Shown: positions 1 through 5,597 of the stretch, in pieces | How positions within the stretch are numbered: position 1 is the stretch's first letter | Layout: each line of letters begins with the position of its first letter | NCBI GenBank assembly: GCA_003135255.1 | Contig: PLAX01000085.1 | Span: forward strand, 3,428-14,834 | DNA length: 11,407 nucleotides | Direction of reading: 5' to 3' | DNA from: Candidatus Dormiibacterota bacterium | GTDB lineage: Bacteria > Chloroflexota > Dormibacteria > Aeolococcales > Aeolococcaceae | Notes under the pieces: model-generated | Database searches by the model: none | What the model saw: the letters and a program-made list of their open reading frames with translations, nothing else | What the model was told of the DNA's origin: nothing | Position numbers and translations under genes: made by a program

Positions 1-811
1 GCTCGCCCTCCCGATGGGCGCCGTAGAGCATCTCGAACTCGTATCCGTCCTGCGGCACGCCCATCTCCCGGGCGAGCCCGGCGACGCGCCCGATGAGCCC
101 GTCGTCGTGAGTGGCGAAGACTGGGTGCAGGCCCGCCTCGCGCGCCGGTGGGCTGAGCATCGTCCGCGCCAGCGAGAGGTAGCTGCGCTCGATGGCGGCC
201 TTCCCCTGGTGGTCGTCCTCGGGGCCCCGGGGAAAGGCCCCCTTCACCAGGCGGACCGCCGGCGACCGGGTCAGCACGCTCTCGAGGTCGCGCACGGTCC
301 GCCGCAGCCGGGCCTGGAGAGTCACTGCGGCGGGCAGCCCATGGTCGAGGAGATGGCTCTGCAGGCGGAGGGTCGACTCCACCAGGGAGAGGTCCTCCAT
401 GTCCAGCATCAGGAAGTTGCGCCCCGCCAGCGGTTGCGCGGCCACGGAGCGGGCGATGCGCTCCGCGTTGGCGCGGCAGAGGTCCGGGCTCGCCAGCTCA
501 CCGATCGCGGTCGAGTCGACCGAGACCTGGACGTCGAGACCGGCCGCGCCAAGGAGCTGGGAGACGGCGAGGGACGCCTCGACGGTCCGCTCGATGAGCA
601 CCGGGTCGCTGACGTACTCGCCCAGGTAGGAGAGCGAGGCCGAGATGCCGCGCCGGTCGCGCAGCCGGCACGCGGTGGCCACCGCGGCCTCCGGTCCCCC
701 CACCACCACGAAGCGGCGGGCGAGCGCCGTGGCTCCGCCATGACGCTGCATGAGGTCCGTGACCCGCTCACTCCGCGCCAGCCGGATCATGGTTCGCTGC
801 CAGAGATCCAT
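1..811 (-). CDS. Proline dehydrogenase (PRODH), 3' end cut by the left edge of the window
   Basis: FAD-dependent enzyme oxidising L-proline to pyrroline-5-carboxylate, the first step of proline catabolism, usually membrane-associated. My own translation of the minus strand from ATG at 811 gives 270 residues running off the edge. Family landmarks appear in order: LGE near residue 64, LDMED at 136-140, LQARLRRT at 165-172, RLVKGAF at 187-193, FATHDDGLI at 232-240 and YEFEMLYG at 257-264, all typical of the PRODH TIM barrel. The last part of the domain, with the proline-binding paired arginines, lies outside. There is no N-terminal DNA-binding domain, so this is the short monofunctional type (about 300 residues), not PutA; a separate P5C dehydrogenase would be expected elsewhere. 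A GGGGAG sits 4 nt before the ATG, supporting the start. The gap to the upstream reductase stop is 74 nt, so co-transcription is possible. Family call is firm. Confidence 0.9.
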   Translation of the reverse strand, partial: MDLWQRTMIRLARSERVTDLMQRHGGATALARRFVVVGGPEAAVATACRLRDRRGISASLSYLGEYVSDPVLIERTVEASLAVSQLLGAAGLDVQVSVDSTAIGELASPDLCRANAERIARSVAAQPLAGRNFLMLDMEDLSLVESTLRLQSHLLDHGLPAAVTLQARLRRTVRDLESVLTRSPAVRLVKGAFPRGPEDDHQGKAAIERSYLSLARTMLSPPAREAGLHPVFATHDDGLIGRVAGLAREMGVPQDGYEFEMLYGAHREGE

Positions 812-885
812 GGGTCTCCCCGGACGGTGGACGCCACAACTTACGGCGACTGAGTGCGGCGCTGGGGCCGCCCACCGAGTGAAGG

Positions 886-1524
886 TCAGTAGGCGAGCGT
901 GATCCTGCGGCGAATGGCGTTTCCGCGGTCCAGCTCGTCGACCAATGCGATGGCGAAGTCCGGATACGTGATGCGGCTGGCGCCTTGGGCATCGTAGAGG
1001 ACCTCGTCCCCGCCCAGGCGGAAGTGCCCGCTCCTCTCCCCTGCCTCGATCAGGAAGGGAGGACTGATGTAGGTCCAATCGAGGTCGTCGGCGGCGCGGT
1101 AGAGGTCGAGCGCGGCCGCCTGGGACAGGGCTCCGGGTCTCCACGCCGGCGGGAAGTCCGGGGTGTCGAGGAGACGCTGCCCGGAGGCGACCAGCAGGCT
1201 GCCACCCCCTCCAACCACGACCAGTCGCTTCACCCCCGCCCGTCGGGCCCCGGCGATGAGCCCCTCGGCGCCTCCGACCAGCACCTTCTCGTCGTCGTCA
1301 ATGCCGTGCTGCGGGCCGATTGCGGAGACGATCGCGTCCTGGCCGGCCGCGGCCTCAGCCACCTGGACCGGATCGGCGGCGTCAGCGCGCCGGACGGCGA
1401 GGTTGACGCCGTCGAGGCCCCCGCCGCGGCGGGTCGCGGCCGTCACCCGATGGCCGCGTGCGACCAGCTCACCGGCTACGGCGCTGCCGATATTCCCTGT
1501 TGCGCCGAAAAGGAGGACGTTCAT
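886..1524 (-). CDS. NAD(P)-dependent Rossmann reductase, YwnB/NmrA-like (atypical SDR)
   Basis: A 212-residue single-domain Rossmann protein of the NAD(P)H-binding family that includes Bacillus YwnB; it probably acts in the cytosol on an unknown small substrate or as a redox sensor. Starting at ATG 1524 it opens MNVLLFGATGNIGSAVA, the glycine-rich dinucleotide loop right at the N-terminus; VSAIGP in the middle and the C-terminal run DWTYISPPFLIEAGER, FRLGGDEVLYD and SRITYPDFAIALVDEL are strongly conserved in this family. The frame stays open 13 codons further up to another ATG at 1563, but that would put an atypical extension ahead of the loop, and the 1524 start has a GGAGA 9 nt upstream. 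Length matches the family. The gene precedes proline dehydrogenase by 74 nt; no functional link is evident. Substrate unknown. Confidence 0.88.
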   Translation of the reverse strand: MNVLLFGATGNIGSAVAGELVARGHRVTAATRRGGGLDGVNLAVRRADAADPVQVAEAAAGQDAIVSAIGPQHGIDDDEKVLVGGAEGLIAGARRAGVKRLVVVGGGGSLLVASGQRLLDTPDFPPAWRPGALSQAAALDLYRAADDLDWTYISPPFLIEAGERSGHFRLGGDEVLYDAQGASRITYPDFAIALVDELDRGNAIRRRITLAY

Positions 1525-1528
1525 CGGG

Positions 1529-1543
1529 AGGACTCTCCGTCCT
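1529..1543 (-). promoter_or_regulatory. Small hairpin presenting the ribosome binding site of the reductase
   Basis: The minus strand reads AGGAC-GGAGA-GTCCT: a perfect 5-bp stem with the Shine-Dalgarno-like GGAGA forming the loop, 9 nt before the ATG at 1524. A 5-bp stem is marginal, but three of its five pairs are G-C and the placement is exact. Whether it folds in vivo is untested. Confidence 0.3.
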
Positions 1544-1567
1544 AGAATTGGTTGCTGAATCAACTAT

Positions 1568-1596
1568 AGTGTAGCGGTTCGGAGCGCGGCGGTGAA
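1568..1596 (-). promoter_or_regulatory. Putative promoter of the YwnB-like reductase, with palindromic -10 region
   Basis: On the minus strand TTCACC (1591-1596) and TACACT (1568-1573) are separated by exactly 17 bp, each matching 4 of 6 consensus bases for a housekeeping sigma factor. The predicted start of transcription near 1561 leaves a leader of about 37 nt. A perfect 8-bp palindrome ACTATAGT (1563-1570) overlaps the -10 and could be part of an operator, though its short length makes chance possible. The AT-rich patch stands out from the GC-rich surroundings. Confidence 0.45.
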
Positions 1597-1740
1597 GCTG
1601 CTACACCTGGCTCAGCACAATGCGAACCTCCGGGTCATCATCTACCCTCCATCGGGTGTTCAGAGGCGGTCCACCGCGAGCGCGAAGAGGCGGGCCCCGA
1701 ATACGCAGGCCAATTCGCAGAGAGGTCCGGTGCCGGTTTG

Positions 1741-2109
1741 TCAGGCCCGGACGGCCGCGAACTCTTGCTCCACCTCGCCGTCGACCGTTCGCTCGAAGCA
1801 GACCAGCAACTCCTCGTCGAGGACGGCGGCAATCCGTTGTAGGGTCGGTAGCTTGGGCATGAAGGTGCCCCGTTCCATGCGGGAGATGTTGGTGTGCGAC
1901 GTCTGCACCGCCTGGGCGACCTGTTCCTGGGTGAGCCCGAGCTCAAACCGGCGTTCCCGCAGATGCGCTGCGATCGGGTTGACCTTGCGCAGCTCGCGGA
2001 TACGCGCGTACTCGTCCCGGGCAGCCCGGTACTCGGGGCTGCGCTCGGAGCGGCCTTTCGCAGCTTCGGTGGCGGTCTGGCCCCTGGGACTGTGGACGAT
2101 ATCGGGCAT
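1741..2109 (-). CDS. XRE-family antitoxin (HigA-like) paired with the upstream toxin
   Basis: A 122-residue DNA-binding protein. Residues about 46-104 form an XRE/Cro helix-turn-helix (IAAHLRERRFELGLTQEQVA, then VQTSHTNISRMERG, then LPTLQRIAAVL). An N-terminal arm of about 45 residues, rich in Arg and Glu, precedes it, as in many HigA-type antitoxins; the arm probably wraps the toxin, which is inference. By family it neutralises the HigB-type mRNA interferase encoded just upstream and autorepresses the locus. The ATG at 2109 has no Shine-Dalgarno: upstream is TTTCACTC. Instead a TAAGTT hexamer ends exactly 6 nt before the ATG, which predicts a leaderless mRNA. Toxin-first gene order and a 31-nt gap fit HigBA rather than classical RelBE. 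The symbol is left empty because orthology to any named higA is not shown. Confidence 0.86.
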   Translation of the reverse strand: MPDIVHSPRGQTATEAAKGRSERSPEYRAARDEYARIRELRKVNPIAAHLRERRFELGLTQEQVAQAVQTSHTNISRMERGTFMPKLPTLQRIAAVLDEELLVCFERTVDGEVEQEFAAVRA

Positions 2110-2115
2110 GAGTGA

Positions 2116-2144
2116 AACTTATCACTAATGATAAGGCTGGTCAA
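2116..2144 (-). promoter_or_regulatory. Antitoxin promoter with embedded 18-bp palindromic operator
   Basis: The minus strand carries TTGACC (2139-2144, 5 of 6 consensus), a 17-bp spacer, and TAAGTT (2116-2121). The palindrome CTTATCA-ctaa-TGATAAG (2118-2135, perfect 7-bp arms, 4-bp centre, written on the plus strand) fills the spacer and overlaps the -10, ideal for autorepression by the XRE antitoxin. The -35 overlaps the toxin stop codon TGA (2141-2143), and +1 would fall on the A of the antitoxin ATG. The site is AT-rich in a GC-rich background. Confidence 0.65.
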
Positions 2145-2620
2145 GCACGCGGCGGGTGCCGGGCCTTCGGTGGAGCGTCCTGCCCTGCTGCTCTCGGAGG
2201 GGTCCGTGGTCGGGCATCCATCCGCTCCTGGAAATCGGCGAACCGCTTCTGGGCCGTGATCTTCTCGGCGGCCGGCACCTCGCCGGTGTTCTTCTCGAAG
2301 GCGTGCATAAGAACCAGGAGGTTGCCTGAGCGCTGGTAGAGCACGCGATATCGTGTCTTGGCGAATCGCACACGGAGCTCCCTCAGCTCACCCTCGATCT
2401 GCGACGTGATCGGGAACTCCGGCTCGGGTGCTCCGGCAGGGCGGCTGTTGAGGTACTCCTCGACGTAGTCGTCGATCTTGGCCGCTGCGGGCCGCGAGGT
2501 GGTCATGAGTTGCTCGATGAACTCGTTCACGGGTTCGGTGCCGCGCCTGTCCCTGTAGAAGACGGCCTGGGTATGACCGCCGGTCCTCGCAAGCTGACGT
2601 GGAGACCGGTTCTCAGGCAT
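2141..2620 (-). CDS. HigB/Gp49-type toxin (RelE superfamily, DUF891-like mRNA interferase)
   Basis: A 159-residue protein of the phage-derived Gp49-like/HigB toxin family: small basic proteins that cut mRNA, usually on the ribosome, unless bound by their antitoxin. Diagnostic segments in order are AVFYRDRRGTEPVNEFIEQL (residues 19-38), ELRELRVRF (78-86), YRVLYQRSGNLLVLMHAFEK (91-110) and NTGEVPAAEK with AQKRFADF (111-130), the expected beta-strand core followed by the lysine/arginine-bearing C-terminal region. The start ATG at 2620 has GGAGAG 7 nt upstream. About 18 N-terminal and 25 C-terminal residues (Pro/Arg/Ala-rich) lie outside the family core, making it longer than the usual 100-120. 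No clear promoter of its own was found in 2621-2700. It is followed by the XRE antitoxin. Toxic activity is inferred from family. Confidence 0.86.
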   Translation of the reverse strand: MPENRSPRQLARTGGHTQAVFYRDRRGTEPVNEFIEQLMTTSRPAAAKIDDYVEEYLNSRPAGAPEPEFPITSQIEGELRELRVRFAKTRYRVLYQRSGNLLVLMHAFEKNTGEVPAAEKITAQKRFADFQERMDARPRTPPRAAGQDAPPKARHPPRA

Positions 2621-2875
2621 GGCGCGGACTCTCCGAAGGTTGGTCGATCGTCTCGGTCCTGTGCACCCCTCCGGGGCCTCCTAAGCGATCGAATTCCTAA
2701 CGCGCATATGGCGACCCAGGGTCGATGCTGTGCTCCGTCACGGCGAACAAGTGTACGTGATCAGCGACCACCCGACAGCCGCCGCTCGGTGGCTGATTGC
2801 TCTCAACCTTGCCCGCAACGACCCCTCCGAGGCCCCAGACGACCACCCCGAAACGTCGGAAACCGTTGAGGAACC

Positions 2876-2951
2876 TGGTACCCGCTACAGGACTCGAACC
2901 TGTGACCAAGGGATTAAGAGTCCCCTGCTCTACCAACTGAGCTAAGCGGGC
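2876..2951 (-). tRNA. tRNA-Lys, anticodon CTT, CCA end encoded
   Basis: The minus strand folds into a full 76-nt cloverleaf: acceptor GCCCGCT with AGCGGGT, D stem GCTC/GAGC, anticodon stem GGGGA/TCCCT around loop CTCTTAA (anticodon CTT, reading AAG), variable region TGGTC, T arm ACAGG-TTCGAGT-CCTGT, discriminator A and encoded CCA at 2876-2878. The first acceptor pair is G1-U72, a wobble. AAG is the expected major lysine codon in a GC-rich genome. The gene stands alone; no other tRNA is in the window. Confidence 0.96.
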
Positions 2952-2959
2952 CAGTCCGG

Positions 2960-2983
2960 GGCCGGCGATCGGAACCGCCGGCC
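2960..2983 (-). other. GC-rich hairpin between the PHP gene and tRNA-Lys
   Basis: GGCCGGCG and CGCCGGCC form a perfect 8-bp stem with an 8-nt loop, and can extend by four more G-C pairs past a bulged A (ending at 2988). It lies after the PHP gene stop (3002-3004) and 8 nt before tRNA position 1. There is no T-tract, so it is not a textbook intrinsic terminator; it could be a processing structure in the tRNA leader or an attenuated terminator. A TAGAAT (2999-3004), overlapping the PHP stop, could be a -10 for the tRNA, but no matching -35 is visible. Confidence 0.4.
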
Positions 2984-3001
2984 ACCCCTCGTCGACCGAT
3001 T

Positions 3002-3790
3002 CTACCGCCGCACGGCGCCCGCGCTCGGGGAGCCGGGGCGGCCTCCGACCACCCCCCGCCACCGCTTCAGGTTCAATTCGAGCAGCGAGCGGCGCTGCTG
3101 ACCCAGGCGCAGGGAGAGCGGCGGCCCGGCCGGGTTGAGCGCCCGGAGCGGCGAGGTGGTGCGCCCTTCGATGGCCCGGCGGAGATCGGCGGCCCCGCTC
3201 CCCGGGTAGACGGAGACCAGCCGGCCCAGGTCGTGGACGCCGAAGTGGCTGTCCCCGGCCGCCAGCATCGCCCCCACCCGCTCCCGGTGCGCCGCGCAGA
3301 ACTCGTCCAGCCGCTTCCAGGTGCCGGGGAGCACCGGGGCGGTGTGGCGGACCTCGATCCCGTCGATGGTCCGCGCCTCCAGGAGGCGGCGGAGCCGGCC
3401 CTCGGTGATCGAGGCGAACCAGGTGGGCATGAAGGGGTGGGCCACCACCGCCAGGCCGCCGGCGTCGTGGATGGCGTCGACGGTGTCCTCCACCGGCATG
3501 TGCATCCGGATCGCCCGGTCGATGAAGAGGGCTACCACGTGGATCCCGGGCGGGAAGGCGCAGGTCACCTCCTCCCCCGCCACCACCTCGACGCCCAGCT
3601 CGGCGCCGACCTCGGTGGCCTCCTCCAGGGGGGAGAGGGTGTCGTGGTCCGTGACGCAGATGACCGAGAGCCCGATGGCGGCGGCGGCGCGCACCAGCTC
3701 CACCGCGGTGACCATGCCGTCGCTCTCCAGGGTGTGGCTGTGGGCCTCGGCGGCGCTCAGCCCAGCGGCGAGCCGGATGCGTTCAGGCAT
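3002..3790 (-). CDS. PHP-domain metal-dependent phosphoesterase
   Basis: A 262-residue PHP (polymerase and histidinol phosphatase) protein related to the YciV/RNase AM-like group; such enzymes use two or three metal ions to hydrolyse phosphoesters. Visible metal ligands are H17-S-H19 (EAHSHTLESDGM), T47-D48-H49-D50, E73-E74 (GEEVT), H84, H118-P119 (VVAHPF) and D180-S-H182 (AAGDSHF). All expected motifs are present, so it should be catalytic. The C-terminal 50 residues are Arg/Pro/Gly-rich and less conserved. The ATG at 3790 lies inside the 3' end of the upstream PAP2-like gene, overlapping by 8 nt (ATGCCTGA), so the two are almost certainly co-transcribed and probably translationally coupled. 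That link suggests a phosphorylated substrate related to the membrane enzyme's product, but the substrate cannot be told from sequence. Cytosolic: no signal peptide. Confidence 0.88.
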   Translation of the reverse strand: MPERIRLAAGLSAAEAHSHTLESDGMVTAVELVRAAAAIGLSVICVTDHDTLSPLEEATEVGAELGVEVVAGEEVTCAFPPGIHVVALFIDRAIRMHMPVEDTVDAIHDAGGLAVVAHPFMPTWFASITEGRLRRLLEARTIDGIEVRHTAPVLPGTWKRLDEFCAAHRERVGAMLAAGDSHFGVHDLGRLVSVYPGSGAADLRRAIEGRTTSPLRALNPAGPPLSLRLGQQRRSLLELNLKRWRGVVGGRPGSPSAGAVRR

Positions 3791-4775
3791 GGGCGCCCTG
3801 CGCCGGTGCGGCGGGGGCCTCGAGGACGGGACGGGCGGTGCGCAGGACGGTGACGTGGGGCACGACGAAACGCATCATCACCCACCACGCGGCCGAGGCG
3901 AGGAGCACTCCTCCGATCACGTCGATGACGTAGTGCTCGCCGAGGAAGACGACGCTCACGAAGACCAGGCAGGACCAGCCGAACAGGATCCAGGAGCCGC
4001 GTGGATAGACGCGGCGGAGCGAGAGGAAGCAGAGGAACGGGAACGCCGCGTGCAGCGAGGGGAAGGCGGCGGTCGAATTGGGGTTGAGGAGGCTGTAGAA
4101 GGGGCTGATGGAGCTTGGCAGCGTGTGCTGCGAGTTGATCAGGTCGGTGACCCCGCTCAGCAGGTGATCCTGGGCCGCGTACCAGGGTGGCGCCGTCGGC
4201 ACGAGCATGAAGAAGACGAATCCGACCATGCACATCCCGAGCAGCGCGGTGACGAAGCGCAGGTACTGGGCGCGGTCCTTGAGCCAGAGCACCAGCCCCA
4301 CCATCAGCGGCACCACGAAATGGCAGAAGTAGACGACGGTCGCGGCCACCGCCAGCACGTGCAGCGTGGTGCCGCTCACTGCGTGCTGCAGCACCTGGCT
4401 GGGATCGTGGCCGAAGAAGAGCCACTTCTCGAGGTTGGCGAGGCTCGCCACCTGGGGCGCGATGCCGTCGTTGTGGACGATCCCGCGCATCGCCTCCCAT
4501 CCCAGGAAGATGGCGATGAACGGCACCCAGTCCCCGAGGAAGCGGAAGAACCGGCCGCTCAGGAGCGCCACCGGGATGAAGACGAGCAGGAGGTAATCGG
4601 GTGAGACCGAGATCCCGCGCCAGATCATGATCGCGGCGACCACCACGACATAGCCGAGACCGACGGCGACCATCGGGCCGGAGCGGCGGGCCCAGGCGGG
4701 GCGGCGACTCAGCCAGGCGACCACGCCGGCTGCCTTGGAGGACATTCGGGGCAGTCTAACGACCCGGCTCTTCAT
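3783..4775 (-). CDS. PAP2_3-family membrane enzyme, inositol-phosphorylceramide-synthase-like
   Basis: A polytopic membrane protein of up to 330 residues, with about six to eight hydrophobic segments (roughly 35-52, 60-78, 83-98, 138-163, 172-193, 244-255, 262-280, 284-303). The PAP2 catalytic signature is intact: NSTAAFPSLHAAFP around H242 and GEHYVIDVIGG with H281 and D285, the His-His-Asp triad that forms a phospho-histidine intermediate. This arrangement is that of the PAP2_3/AUR1-like branch, which transfers or removes phospho-headgroups on lipids at the outer face of the membrane. The C-terminal tail is Pro/Ala-rich. Two starts are possible: ATG 4775 (just behind AAGGGGGA, rather close) or ATG 4745 (residue 11), which has no Shine-Dalgarno but a TAGACT 7 nt before it, fitting leaderless initiation. 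It overlaps the PHP gene downstream by 8 nt and is divergent from a two-component system. Exact lipid substrate unknown. Confidence 0.86.
   Translation of the reverse strand: MKSRVVRLPRMSSKAAGVVAWLSRRPAWARRSGPMVAVGLGYVVVVAAIMIWRGISVSPDYLLLVFIPVALLSGRFFRFLGDWVPFIAIFLGWEAMRGIVHNDGIAPQVASLANLEKWLFFGHDPSQVLQHAVSGTTLHVLAVAATVVYFCHFVVPLMVGLVLWLKDRAQYLRFVTALLGMCMVGFVFFMLVPTAPPWYAAQDHLLSGVTDLINSQHTLPSSISPFYSLLNPNSTAAFPSLHAAFPFLCFLSLRRVYPRGSWILFGWSCLVFVSVVFLGEHYVIDVIGGVLLASAAWWVMMRFVVPHVTVLRTARPVLEAPAAPAQGAHA
4753..4758 (-). promoter_or_regulatory. TAGACT hexamer, possible -10 for a leaderless start of the PAP2-like gene
   Basis: The minus strand reads TAGACTGCC-CCGA-ATG, with the hexamer ending 7 nt before the internal ATG at 4745. 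That is the spacing expected when transcription begins on or next to the start codon. The same nine bases TAGACTGCC precede the acyltransferase start at 7747. No -35 is recognisable. If used, the protein begins MSSKAAG and loses ten residues. Confidence 0.35.
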
Positions 4776-4892
4776 TCCCCCTTAATCGGCTGCCGGCCGT
4801 CCCGGGGCCGGGTCGGGTCGGGCTGAGAGGTCGATGAGAAGCGGCGTCCGGCCAGGGGAGCGGGCCGATTGACCCATATACTCGAAACCGAG
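4776..4892. promoter_or_regulatory. Divergent intergenic region between the PAP2-like gene and the two-component operon
   Basis: This gap separates two divergent transcription units and should hold control sites for both. TATACT at 4877-4882 on the plus strand is a good -10 for the response regulator, ending 10 nt before its ATG (leader of about 3-4 nt); no -35 is seen 17 bp upstream. AATCGGC (4784-4790) and GCCGATT (4864-4870) are perfect 7-bp inverted copies, one near each gene start. A short tandem GGGTCGGGTCGGG lies at 4810-4822. Autoregulation by the encoded OmpR-type regulator is plausible but unproven. Confidence 0.4.
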
Positions 4893-5588
4893 ATGACCGA
4901 ACGCGGCCGCATCCTGGTGGTCGACGACGAGCCGGCGATCACCGATTTCATCGCGTTGGGCCTCCACCACGAGGGCTATGAGGTGGCCACCGCGGGCGAC
5001 GGGCACCGGGGGCTCCGTGCCGTGGACGAGTTCAAGCCGGACCTGGTGATCCTCGACGTGATGATGCCCCGGCTGGACGGATTCGAGCTGTGCCGGGCAA
5101 TCGTCGGGGAGCCGCGGCGCGGGGTCATCATCCTGAGCGCTCGCGACGAGACCACCGACCGGATCCACGGGCTGGAGCTGGGCGCCGACGACTACCTGGT
5201 CAAGCCCTTCGAGTTCGGGGAACTCCTGGCCCGGGTCAAGGCGGTGCTGCGCAGACGAGCACCCGATCTTGAGCGTGTGGTTAGGGCGGGCGACCTCACC
5301 ATCGACACCGCGACGCGCGAGGTCCGCGTGGGGGAGCGCCAGCTCGACCTCTCGGTGCGCGAGTACGACCTCCTCCATTACCTCGCCGTTCACGCCGATG
5401 AGGTGATGCTCCGCCAGCGCATCCTCGACGAGGTCTGGGGCCACAACTTCTTCGGTGACGAGAACAACGTCGAGGTCTACATCCGCTACCTGCGTCAGAA
5501 GTTGGGGGACGCGGACCACCGGCGCATCCAGACCGTGCGCGGCGTCGGCTACCGGCTGCACGCGGTCGGTGGGGTTGCGCAGGCGTGA
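4893..5588 (+). CDS. OmpR/PhoB-family response regulator
   Basis: A 231-residue DNA-binding regulator. The receiver domain (about 5-118) has the acidic pocket D11-D12, phospho-acceptor D55 (LVILDVMMPRLDGFE), switch residue S82 and K104-P105 (YLVKPFEFGELLARVKAVLRR). The C-terminal winged helix (about 135-225) shows the family pattern: LTIDTATREVRV, LSVREYDLLHYLAVHADEV, ILDEVWG, NNVEVYIRYLRQKLG and IQTVRGVGYRL. All key residues are present, so it should be phosphorylated by the kinase encoded 9 nt downstream. The ATG at 4893 gives the usual N-terminal length. A TTG at 4869 in the same frame, 8 nt after GGGGAG, would add eight residues and cannot be excluded. The TATACT at 4877-4882 suggests a near-leaderless transcript, which would remove the TTG option. 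Target genes are unknown; the divergent PAP2-PHP pair is the natural first guess. Confidence 0.93.
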   Translation: MTERGRILVVDDEPAITDFIALGLHHEGYEVATAGDGHRGLRAVDEFKPDLVILDVMMPRLDGFELCRAIVGEPRRGVIILSARDETTDRIHGLELGADDYLVKPFEFGELLARVKAVLRRRAPDLERVVRAGDLTIDTATREVRVGERQLDLSVREYDLLHYLAVHADEVMLRQRILDEVWGHNFFGDENNVEVYIRYLRQKLGDADHRRIQTVRGVGYRLHAVGGVAQA

Positions 5589-5597
5589 GGTGACCCC

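Noticed and set aside
1564..1740. Tiny ORF with a GGAGG upstream between the antitoxin and the reductase
   Set aside because: Only nine codons; no conservation evidence available and nothing else in the stretch beyond the reductase promoter.
2613..2666. A 17-residue leader-peptide candidate (GTG start behind GGAGGG) ending inside the toxin start codon region
   Set aside because: The overlap with the toxin ATG is suggestive of coupling, but the Shine-Dalgarno spacing is poor, the peptide has no regulatory codon run, and an ORF this short occurs readily by chance.
2697..3062. A 121-codon minus-strand frame containing RLAQLVEQGTLNPLVTGSSP
   Set aside because: That string is the translation of the tRNA-Lys gene itself, a classic false protein call; the rest is intergenic.
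3233..3853. A plus-strand frame of about 206 codons over the PHP gene
   Set aside because: Antisense shadow of a gene whose metal-binding motifs are all intact on the minus strand.
3321..4604. A plus-strand frame of about 427 codons rich in His, Glu and Arg
   Set aside because: Antisense to the PAP2-like and PHP genes; composition is the mirror of their hydrophobic codons and no motif is present.
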